Source of the DNA: Halosegnis longus
Lineage (GTDB): Archaea; Halobacteriota; Halobacteria; Halobacteriales; Haloarculaceae
Assembly: GCF_009663395.1 (NCBI RefSeq)
Contig: NZ_QKNW01000001.1
Span: 248,001 to 312,000 of the forward strand
DNA: 64,000 nucleotides
Direction: 5' to 3'
Every line of letters starts with the position of its first letter. The stretch's first letter is position 1. This document shows, in pieces, positions 57,891-64,000 of this stretch. The notes beneath the pieces were generated by a model that was not told the DNA's origin, ran no database searches, and was given only the letters and a program-made list of their open reading frames with translations. A program made the translations under genes and the position numbers.

Positions 57891-59126
57891 ATGACAGACG
57901 CCTTCCTGCCGTTTGACGAACTGCTCGAAACGGTCGAGCAGCGCCGGTTCGACCGTCCGCCCGCCGTCGTCGCGAACGCGCACGTCACCGGCCTGGGCGT
58001 GGCGCGTGCGCTCGCGACCCACGACGTTCCCGTCATCGCCCTCGACCGCTCGGGCGACGGCGTCGCCCCGCGCTCGGATGCGGTCACCCTCGCCGGCGAG
58101 GTGACCTACCCGCTCGACGACAGCGACGGCTTCCGCGAGGACGTAGAACGGCTGGCCGACGCGCTCGACCACGACCCCGTCGCCTTTGGCTGCATGGACG
58201 AGTGGGCGCTCGCGTTCGCACAGGAGGAGCCGGCAGGGGTTCGACTCCCCTTCGCCGACTACGAGGTCATCGACGGCGTGCTCGACAAGTACGCGCTGTA
58301 CGAGCGCGCCGAGCGGCTGGACGTGCCGTACCCGGAGACGCACTTCCTCGAAGAAACGGACCCGGCCGAGGCCACCGCCGCGTTGGAATTCCCGTTCGTC
58401 GTGAAGCCCGCGCGCAAGCGCCGGTTCGAGGAGGCCATCGGGACGAACGTGCTCGAAGTCGCCGACGAAGCCGAGTTCATGGATATCGTCGAACTCGCCG
58501 ACGAAGAGGAGATGCGCATCATGGCACAGGAGAAGGTCGACAAGGCGACCGGCCAAGACCGCTCGTTCGCGTCGTACGTGCGCCCGGACAACGGCGACAC
58601 GCTCGGGGTCGTCGGCAACGCGCGGGTCCGGTATCCGACCGGCTACGGCACCTCGTGTGTCGTGGACAGAGTGGACGAGCCGGTCATCGAGGAGCGCGCG
58701 ACGACGATGCTCGACGACGCCGACTACTACGGAATCTCCGAGTCGGAGTTCGTCTACGACACGGACCGCGAGGAGTACGTCCTGCTGGATATCAACACCC
58801 GGCCGTGGAAGTGGATCGGAATGCCCGTCGCGGCGGGGGCGAATCTTCCGATGGCGGCGTACGCGGACGCCGTCGGCACGGAGACGGTCCACACCGGTCC
58901 GCTCGACACCCGGTGGGTGTATCTCCCCGACTACCTCCGGCTCAACTTCGAGGATCCGACCTTCGAGGACGTGCTCGCGCCCCGGGAGTGGGAGACGCTG
59001 CTGTCGGGGGCGTTCCACTCCGGACAGGGGTTGACGACGGGCGTGTATCTCCCATCGGACCCCGGACCGGCGTACGCACTCCTCGAAACGGAGTTCGCCG
59101 AACGCGAGTACTACTGCGCCTGCTGA
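57891..59126 (+). CDS. ATP-grasp family carboxylate-amine ligase
   Basis: A 411-residue enzyme that would activate a carboxylate as acyl-phosphate and join it to an amine or thiol. The N-terminal Rossmann-like part (AVVANAHVTGLGVARALA) precedes ATP-grasp: FPFVVKPARKRRF binds ATP, and YVLLDINTRPWKWIG is the metal-binding end. It resembles D-aspartate ligase/carboxylate-amine ligase types; partner substrates are unknown. It ends in YYCAC. Start ATG 57891 has GTTTTTC about 30 bp upstream; an open frame from 57636 crosses the hairpins and is unlikely to be translated. Confidence 0.8.
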   Translation: MTDAFLPFDELLETVEQRRFDRPPAVVANAHVTGLGVARALATHDVPVIALDRSGDGVAPRSDAVTLAGEVTYPLDDSDGFREDVERLADALDHDPVAFGCMDEWALAFAQEEPAGVRLPFADYEVIDGVLDKYALYERAERLDVPYPETHFLEETDPAEATAALEFPFVVKPARKRRFEEAIGTNVLEVADEAEFMDIVELADEEEMRIMAQEKVDKATGQDRSFASYVRPDNGDTLGVVGNARVRYPTGYGTSCVVDRVDEPVIEERATTMLDDADYYGISESEFVYDTDREEYVLLDINTRPWKWIGMPVAAGANLPMAAYADAVGTETVHTGPLDTRWVYLPDYLRLNFEDPTFEDVLAPREWETLLSGAFHSGQGLTTGVYLPSDPGPAYALLETEFAEREYYCAC

Positions 59127-59172
59127 TTGTCGCGACCGTGGGCCATTAGCCAACGGCGGGCAGAGTGGGGAT

Positions 59173-60510
59173 ATGCAGCTGAATCTCTTCACGATGAACG
59201 CGGTGACACACGTGTCGCCGGGGCTGTGGCGGCGGCCCGGCGACCGCGCGGCCGACTACACCGACCGCGACTACTGGACCGACGTGGCCCGCACCGCCGA
59301 GCGTGGCGGCTTCGACGCCGTCTTCTTCGCCGACGTGCGCGGCATCTACGACGTGTTCGACGGCGCACGCGAACCGGCTATCCGGCGGGCCGTCCAGACC
59401 CCCTCGAACGACCCGCGCTTCCTGATTCCGGCGATGGCCGAGGTGACAGATGACCTCGGTTTCGCGGTCACGCGCTCGACGACGTACAATCAGCCGTACG
59501 AACTCGCGCGGGAGTTCTCCACGCTCGACCACCTCACCGACGGCCGCGTCGCGTTCAACATCGTCACCTCGTATCTCGACTCGGCGGCGCGCAACCTCGG
59601 CGTCGGCGAGCGACTCGACCACGACGACCGCTACGACCGCGCCGACGAGTTCATGGACGTGTGTTACGCGCTGTGGGAGGAGTCGTGGGACGACGACGCC
59701 GTCGTGCGCGACCCCGACACGGACACCTACACGAATCCGGAGGGCGTCCACACCATCGACCACGACGGCGAGTGGTTCACCGTCGAGGGACCACACGGCT
59801 GTGAGCCGTCGCCACAGCGCACGCCGTTCCTCTATCAGGCCGGCGCGTCCGACCGCGGCCGCGAGTTCGCCGCCGGCAACGCCGAGGCCGTCTTCTGCTC
59901 GTATCCGACGAAGGCCGGCGTGCGCGACTACGTCGAGGACATGCGCGACCGCGCCGAGAGCCACGGCCGCGACCCCGACGCAATCGGCTTCTATCCGGGT
60001 ATCGTCACCATCGTCGGCGAGACGGAGGAGTTGGCCGAGGCGAAGTACGACCACTACCGCGACATGATTGACGTGGAGGCGGTGTTGGCCCTGCTCTCTG
60101 GATTCATGGACATGGACCTCTCCGCACTCGACCCCGACCAGCGGGTCGAACACATCGAGACGGAGGCGATGCAGGGGGCGGTCAACGCCTTCACGAAGGC
60201 CGACCCCGACCGCGACTGGACCGTCGCGGAGATGGCTCGCTTCGCCGGCCTCGGCTCCACCTCACCCGTCGTCGTTGGCACGCCGGAACAGGTGGCCGAC
60301 GAACTCGAAGCGTGGTACCGCGAACTCCCGATTGCTGGCTTCAACGTGAAGGAGGTCGCCCGGCCCGACTCCGTCGAGGACTTCGTCTCCTTCGTCGTCC
60401 CCGAGCTCCGCGAGCGGGGCCTGCTCGACGCCTCGGAGGGGGACACCCTCCGCGAGCGCGTCACGAACGGCGGTCCACGGCTCCCCGACGACCACCCGGC
60501 CCGTCGCTGA
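59173..60510 (+). CDS. LLM-class FMN-dependent monooxygenase (NtaA/SnaA/DszA type)
   Basis: A 445-residue luciferase-like monooxygenase. FTMNAVTHVSPGLWRRPGDR, ERGGFDAVFFADVRGIYDVF, RSTTYNQPYELAREFSTLDH, GRVAFNIVTSYLDSAARNLG and TPFLYQAGASDRGREFAAGN follow the order of nitrilotriacetate monooxygenase and DszA. Such enzymes use reduced FMN from a separate reductase to oxidise organic N- or S-compounds. The true substrate is unknown. A flavin reductase gene exists at 5514 but is far away. CCATTAGCC (59143-59151) is 26 bp before the ATG. Confidence 0.88.
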   Translation: MQLNLFTMNAVTHVSPGLWRRPGDRAADYTDRDYWTDVARTAERGGFDAVFFADVRGIYDVFDGAREPAIRRAVQTPSNDPRFLIPAMAEVTDDLGFAVTRSTTYNQPYELAREFSTLDHLTDGRVAFNIVTSYLDSAARNLGVGERLDHDDRYDRADEFMDVCYALWEESWDDDAVVRDPDTDTYTNPEGVHTIDHDGEWFTVEGPHGCEPSPQRTPFLYQAGASDRGREFAAGNAEAVFCSYPTKAGVRDYVEDMRDRAESHGRDPDAIGFYPGIVTIVGETEELAEAKYDHYRDMIDVEAVLALLSGFMDMDLSALDPDQRVEHIETEAMQGAVNAFTKADPDRDWTVAEMARFAGLGSTSPVVVGTPEQVADELEAWYRELPIAGFNVKEVARPDSVEDFVSFVVPELRERGLLDASEGDTLRERVTNGGPRLPDDHPARR

Positions 60511-60543
60511 CGGGCGGTTTCAGCCGGCGAGAACGCGAACACC

Positions 60544-60554
60544 CATTTATATCG
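60544..60554 (+). promoter_or_regulatory. Strong TATA box before a 61-residue protein
   Basis: CATTTATATCG is centred exactly 27 bp before ATG 60576. Confidence 0.6.
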
Positions 60555-60575
60555 CTGTTCACGCTACGGCCAGCT

Positions 60576-60761
60576 ATGTCTCCCCAGCGCGAGCAGCCGG
60601 AGCCGTGTGCCAGCGGGACGCTCCTCGACGCGCAGATTCTCCGGGCGCAGGGGGAGGTTCGCCGCGCACAGCACGCGCTCGACGCGACGGGGGAACGGGC
60701 CGCAGCGCTGGCGGTCGCGGCGACCGAGTTGGAGTTGTTACGGCGCGAGCAGATCGAGTAA
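60576..60761 (+). CDS. Small helical protein, leaderless (61 residues)
   Basis: A charged helical polypeptide (ILRAQGEVRRAQHALDATGE, AATELELLRREQIE) of unknown role, with a possible coiled-coil. No family recognised. It has one of the clearest promoters in the window. It ends one base before the stop of the convergent MBL gene. I support it as real because of promoter position and codon use. Confidence 0.6.
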   Translation: MSPQREQPEPCASGTLLDAQILRAQGEVRRAQHALDATGERAAALAVAATELELLRREQIE

Positions 60762-61496
60762 TCAGCGGGCCGGCTCGTCGAGTACGACCGGCACACCCCG
60801 GCCGGCCACGTCCACGACGAAGGCGTCGGCGTCCGTTTCGAGCACGTCGAGCGTGTCGTAGTGAATCGGGAGCACGAGATTCGGGTCGAGCGCCTCGGCC
60901 AGCGCCGCGGCCTCGTGGCGGTCCATCGTCGGTCCCCCGCCGATTGGTGGACAAAACAGCGACACGTCGAGCGCGGCGTGGCCGTCGAGCACGTCCGTGT
61001 CCCCGGGCCAGAAGACGGTCACGTCGCGGTCCCACACGCTCGGGAGGGTGAGGTGGTAGCCGCAGCCGCGACCCTTCGGGTGGGGCACGTCGCCGTCGCG
61101 GTCGTTGTACGCCGGGACGGTCCGGACGAACACCTCGCCCGGCCGGGGACCGTCCTGTCGGTCGCCGGTCGCGGGACCGACAGCGATGTCGGTCTCGCTG
61201 TCGACCCACCGGACCTCGTAGGGGAGGTCGGCGGGCCGGTCCACGTCGCGGTCGATGCGGTTCGTGTCGATACCCTCGAAGACAACGAGCGTGGCGTCGT
61301 CGGCTGCGACCTGGCGGACCGCGTCGCTGTCGTAGTGGTGGGCGTGGGTGATACAAATCACGTCCCCGTCGTTCGGTTCGATACCGTCGAGGACACCGTA
61401 GCGGCCGGGGTCACAGTAGACGACGACACCGTCGCCCGCGAGCCGGAGGGTGGCGTAGCCGAGCCAGCGGACCGTCGTGCCGTCGTGGTGGACCAT
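60762..61496 (-). CDS. MBL-fold metal-dependent hydrolase (UPF0173/RNase-Z-like group)
   Basis: A 244-residue hydrolase. GTTVRWLGYATLRLAGDGVV and VVYCDPGRYGV start the fold, ICITHAHHYDSDAV carries a histidine cluster, FWPGDTDVLDGH a further ligand Asp, and VLPIHYDTLD the last His. The HxHxDH motif is altered to HAHHYD, so activity may differ. It follows psmB directly (no gap) and is probably co-transcribed with it. Substrate is unknown. Confidence 0.78.
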   Translation of the reverse strand: MVHHDGTTVRWLGYATLRLAGDGVVVYCDPGRYGVLDGIEPNDGDVICITHAHHYDSDAVRQVAADDATLVVFEGIDTNRIDRDVDRPADLPYEVRWVDSETDIAVGPATGDRQDGPRPGEVFVRTVPAYNDRDGDVPHPKGRGCGYHLTLPSVWDRDVTVFWPGDTDVLDGHAALDVSLFCPPIGGGPTMDRHEAAALAEALDPNLVLPIHYDTLDVLETDADAFVVDVAGRGVPVVLDEPAR

Positions 61497-62252
61497 TCAG
61501 ACGAGGTCGTCGAACTGCTTGTGGCCCTCGATGGCCACGCCGTCGTCGGTGATTTCGGCGAGGTAGATACCGTTGCCGGAGCCGGTGTCGCGCTCGACGG
61601 CCGACTTGATACCGCGGGCGGCGACGGTGCGCGCCTCGTCGAGCGTCAAGTCGTCCGCGTACTGGCCTTCGAGCACACCGTAGGCCATCTGCATCCCGGA
61701 GCCGGTGACGGTGTAGTCGTCGCGCATGACGCCGCCGGCGGGGTCGAGCGAGAAGACGTGGCTCCCCTCGGCGTCGACGCCGCCGAGGATGGGCGACACC
61801 ATGAAGAAGGGACCGCCGCGCAGGAAGTTTCCACAGAGGGTGGAAAGCGCCTGCATGCTCATCTCGGAGCCGCGGCGCGTCTCGTAGAGGCTCGCCTCCG
61901 CGCGGATGGTGTCGATGAACGACTGTGCACCGCCGACGGAGCCGGCCATCGTGAGCGCCGCGGTCGGGTGGACCTCCTCGACCTTCTGGACGTCCTTGTT
62001 GGAGACGAAGCGGCCGCCGAGGGAAGCGCGCATGTCCGTCGCCATCACGACGCCGTCGGGCGTCGTCAGGCCGATGGTCGTCGTGCCGGTCTTGTTGACG
62101 CTGTCGAGGTCGGCCTCGGTCACGTCGCTTTCGGGCAGTTCGCCGACCTCCGGCTCGTAGGGGTCGAAGTCGGGGTCGAGGTCGAAGCCGGTGTCGAGGT
62201 GTCGCGGGCTATCGAGCTCGTCGAGCTCGTCGAGAGAATCCTCCTGACGCAT
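61497..62252 (-). CDS. psmB: Proteasome beta subunit
   Basis: A 251-residue precursor. An acidic 56-residue propeptide rich in Asp/Glu ends at SVNKTG, and the mature protein begins with catalytic Thr57 (TTTIGLTTPDG). Conserved RGSEMSMQALSTLCGNFL and GSGMQMAYGVLEG follow, the latter near the Ser/Gly of the active site. It forms the proteolytic rings of the 20S proteasome. CTGATAAACGCC (62275-62286, minus TTTATC) is 28 bp before the ATG, indicating a leaderless mRNA. Confidence 0.95.
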   Translation of the reverse strand: MRQEDSLDELDELDSPRHLDTGFDLDPDFDPYEPEVGELPESDVTEADLDSVNKTGTTTIGLTTPDGVVMATDMRASLGGRFVSNKDVQKVEEVHPTAALTMAGSVGGAQSFIDTIRAEASLYETRRGSEMSMQALSTLCGNFLRGGPFFMVSPILGGVDAEGSHVFSLDPAGGVMRDDYTVTGSGMQMAYGVLEGQYADDLTLDEARTVAARGIKSAVERDTGSGNGIYLAEITDDGVAIEGHKQFDDLV

Positions 62253-62274
62253 TACCTGTTATTCGGCGGGCGGG

Positions 62275-62286
62275 CTGATAAACGCC
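62275..62286 (-). promoter_or_regulatory. psmB promoter box
   Basis: GGCGTTTATCAG on the minus strand, centred 28 bp before the psmB ATG. Confidence 0.5.
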
Positions 62287-62299
62287 ACCCTTCGGCCGC

Positions 62300-62455
62300 T
62301 CACGAGAGGCGCTTGTTCATCCGCTCGAACAGTCGCCCGGACGGCGTCGGCAGGCCGAGTCGCTTGGCGACCAGCGCGACCGGCATGAAGGCCAGTCCGG
62401 CGAGGACGGTCAGTTGGTAGGCGAACAGCATCGAGAGGCGGGTGAGTCGTCCCAT
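62300..62455 (-). CDS. Small membrane protein (51 residues), too short for usual annotation
   Basis: Translated by hand: MGRLTRLSMLFAYQLTVLAG, LAFMPVALVAKR, LGLPTPSGRLFERMNKRLS, with a hydrophobic span at residues 9-27 and a basic C-terminal end. A strong TATA box (GTTATATAC, minus, 62485-62493) lies about 34 bp upstream of the ATG at 62455. It sits 47 bp before the psmB start and may share its control. The function is unknown. Codon use at third positions is GC-rich like real genes. Confidence 0.6.
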   Translation of the reverse strand: MGRLTRLSMLFAYQLTVLAGLAFMPVALVAKRLGLPTPSGRLFERMNKRLS

Positions 62456-62715
62456 GTGGGATACTCGATGGCGAGGCCACTGACGTATATAACTCTTCCC
62501 CGGGCCACCGCCTCGATCGACGCCGACATCGCGTCGCTGTCGTGTGGTTCCCAGATTCGTGATGCGTCGTGTCCGATGGAGGGGTGGCGCGCCGGTTCGG
62601 ACGTGTGTTCACCAGCCGTTGCCGGGGAGATTTCCATAAGTTATGTGAATCCACCGACGAACGTGCGCGGCGACGGATTCCGTACTGTCAAGTTCGCCGG
62701 CGAGAGAGAGATAGT
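62456..62715. other. Spacer between the small membrane protein and DUF555
   Basis: A 260-bp gap. It holds the minus-strand TATA box at 62485-62493 and a plus-strand AT-rich CATAAGTTATG (62634-62644), which would place transcription start about 50 bp before the DUF555 ATG. No gene seen. Confidence 0.45.
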
Positions 62716-63072
62716 ATGACAGATTATCTGGTCGCGATGGAGGCCGCGTGGTTGGTGCGAGACGTGCAGGAGGTCGACGATGCGATTGGCGTCGCGGTCA
62801 GCGAGGCCGGCAAGCGACTCAACCAAGCGGACATGGACTACGTCGAGGTCGGTATCGGCGCGACCCCGTGTCCCGCCTGCGGGGAGCCGTTCGACTCCGT
62901 CTTCGTCGCCGCAGACACCGCGCTCGTCGGCATCCAGATGGAGATGAAGGTGTTCAACGTCGAGTCGGAACAACACGGCCAGCGCGTCGCCAAGAAGGAA
63001 GTCGGCGGCGCACTCCGCGACGTGCCCCTCAAAGTTATCGACACGATGGAGATGGACGCACAAGACGAGTAA
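62716..63072 (+). CDS. DUF555 family protein
   Basis: A 118-residue protein matching archaeal DUF555: start MTDYLVAMEAAWLVRDVQEV, the DYVEVGIGATPCPACGEPF segment with a CPxC pair, then ALVGIQMEMKVFNVESEQHG. The biochemical role is unknown, but the CxxC suggests a metal or disulfide. Upstream promoter is at 62634-62644, so there is a longer leader than in the neighbours. Confidence 0.85.
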   Translation: MTDYLVAMEAAWLVRDVQEVDDAIGVAVSEAGKRLNQADMDYVEVGIGATPCPACGEPFDSVFVAADTALVGIQMEMKVFNVESEQHGQRVAKKEVGGALRDVPLKVIDTMEMDAQDE

Positions 63073-63091
63073 GAAACGGCATTACCAGTAG

Positions 63092-63099
63092 TTTTAGGG
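63092..63099 (+). promoter_or_regulatory. TATA-like box of the HTH-CBS gene
   Basis: TTTTAGGG is centred about 27 bp before ATG 63122. Confidence 0.5.
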
Positions 63100-63121
63100 A
63101 TAACTACTGCTCATTAGCGGT

Positions 63122-63661
63122 ATGGAGCTACCGACGCCCGCAGACCTCCGGGAAAAGCGGAAGTCACTGGAGTTGACCCAAAGCGAGCTAGCAGACCGCG
63201 CGGAGGTGTCACAGCCGCTCATCGCACGCATCGAGGGTGGCGACGTGGACCCCCGGCTCTCGACGCTCCGGCGTATCGTCACCGCGCTCGAAGAGGCGGA
63301 AGGGAACGTCCTGAAGGCGCGTGATCTGATGCACGAAGAAATCATCAGCGTCTCGCCGGACGACTCAGTCCGGGAGGCCGCCCGCGTGATGGACGCCGAC
63401 GCCTACTCACAGCTTCCGGTCCTCGAACACGAGCGACCCGTCGGCTCGATTTCGGAGTCGGACCTCGTCGGTCTCGGCGAGGAGGCCCGCGAACAACCAG
63501 TTTCCGAGCACATGAGCGAGTCGTTCCCGACGGTCGCGGCCGACGCCAGCATCGACGAGGTGCGACACCTGCTGGAGTATTACAAGGCCGTGATGGTGAC
63601 GGAAAACGGCGAGGCGGTCGGTATCATCACCGAGGCCGACGTGGCCTCGCGGCTCTCCTAG
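63122..63661 (+). CDS. XRE-type HTH regulator with a CBS pair
   Basis: A 179-residue protein. Residues 8-60 form a Cro/C1-type HTH (LREKRKSLELTQSELADRAE, SQPLIARIEGGDVDPRLSTL), residues 70-120 and 125-178 two CBS domains (SVSPDDSVREAARVMDADAY, EHERPVGSISESDLVG, then TVAADASIDEVRHLLEYY). CBS pairs bind adenosine nucleotides and could sense energy state. Target genes are unknown; being leaderless and next to cmk, it may regulate nucleotide genes. The stop overlaps the cmk stop. Confidence 0.87.
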   Translation: MELPTPADLREKRKSLELTQSELADRAEVSQPLIARIEGGDVDPRLSTLRRIVTALEEAEGNVLKARDLMHEEIISVSPDDSVREAARVMDADAYSQLPVLEHERPVGSISESDLVGLGEEAREQPVSEHMSESFPTVAADASIDEVRHLLEYYKAVMVTENGEAVGIITEADVASRLS

Positions 63662-64000
63662 GGTTCGAACTCCGGCACGACGAACTCCCCTTCGTCGGCC
63701 ACGGGGTCGTATTCGCGGACGGCGTTGAGCACGAGACCCAGGAGTGCAGACTCCCCCCAGCGCGCGCTGTTGAGGGCGAGGTCGTAGATGGAGCGGTCCT
63801 CGATGTCGATACCGTAGTACGACTCGTAGCGTGCGGCGTCGACGGCCTCACGCACCTGCATCTCCGCGGCCATCTCGTCGCGGTCTTCCGTGCGGTCGAG
63901 TCGGACCTCCTCGGGCGCGTCGAGCCAGATTCGCAGGTCCGCGCGGTTGCCGGCCAGCCACCCCGCGAGCCGGGATTCGAGGATGAACCCCTTGTTCGCG
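63658..64000 (-). CDS. cmk: Cytidylate kinase, C-terminal part
   Basis: About 114 C-terminal residues are visible; the gene continues past the window's right edge. The visible part includes GFILESRLAGWLAG, ADLRIWLDAPEEVRLDRTED and RYESYYGIDIEDRSIYDLAL, typical of the archaeal (d)CMP kinase lid and core. It phosphorylates CMP and dCMP with ATP. The Walker A region is outside. Its stop overlaps the HTH-CBS stop by three bases. Confidence 0.88.
   Translation of the reverse strand, partial: ANKGFILESRLAGWLAGNRADLRIWLDAPEEVRLDRTEDRDEMAAEMQVREAVDAARYESYYGIDIEDRSIYDLALNSARWGESALLGLVLNAVREYDPVADEGEFVVPEFEP

Overview
The window is about 66% GC chromosomal DNA of a haloarchaeon (class Halobacteria). 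The evidence is strongly acidic proteins, HalX and PAS/GAF signalling proteins, a halocyanin-type copper protein, TatA and Tat-lipoprotein signals, archaeal Nop5, a proteasome beta subunit, topoisomerase VI next to gyrase, and archaeal T-rich promoter boxes (TTTWWW-like) 24-30 bp in front of start codons. Most first genes of transcription units appear leaderless. Shine-Dalgarno motifs appear mainly inside operons and before hsp20.

Layout: 1-677 is the 5' part of nop5 (minus). 775-10549 holds a sensor kinase, dihydrofolate reductase, a flippase-like membrane protein, DoxX, a flavin reductase, an aldo/keto reductase, a DUF2071 protein, two coupled PH-domain membrane proteins and a DUF998 protein. 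10589-17660 holds a two-RCK potassium channel, a penicillin-acylase-family hydrolase with a coupled membrane partner, a HAD phosphatase, Hsp20, an MTH865 protein and an AhpD-like peroxidase. 17661-21534 has metal-related content: DUF4396, an AsnC-TRASH regulator, a Met-rich membrane protein, an iron-sulfur cryptochrome/photolyase and a halocyanin-like protein. 21575-25050 holds a UDG-family protein, a haloalkane dehalogenase and a fusion of a ubiquitin-like (MoaD/SAMP) domain to a metallo-beta-lactamase hydrolase. 25051-30746 holds tRNA-Arg(CCU) with repeated tRNA fragments beside it, two tatA genes, an HD hydrolase, an MFS transporter, a HalX/KaiC-like pair, tRNA-Gly(UCC) and a Trm9-like methyltransferase.

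30784-34577 is a pilB-pilC pair of the archaeal type IV pilus class without pilins. 35739-43601 is a nucleoside island: a phosphohexomutase-family enzyme, then BMP-type binding lipoprotein, double ATPase, two permeases, cytidine deaminase and uridine phosphorylase. This can import nucleosides, deaminate cytidine and release ribose-1-phosphate, which the mutase may convert. 43698-49168 holds a membrane histidine kinase, NDH-2-like oxidoreductase, a winged-helix regulator, an epimerase, arginase and a heavy-metal chaperone.

49169-57226 is the DNA topology locus: gyrB-gyrA on the minus strand, divergent from top6B-top6A. A 664-bp spacer full of hairpins follows, then an ATP-grasp ligase, an LLM monooxygenase, small proteins, an MBL hydrolase, psmB, DUF555, an HTH-CBS regulator and the C-terminal part of cmk.

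The most unusual signals are the ubiquitin-like/MBL fusion, a recurring class of triloop palindromes and tRNA-fragment repeats near both tRNAs and in the post-top6A spacer, a leaderless 12-codon upstream ORF that overlaps the doxX start, and the AsnC-TRASH/DUF4396/Met-rich cluster. All functional statements are from reading the sequence. No database search was run.
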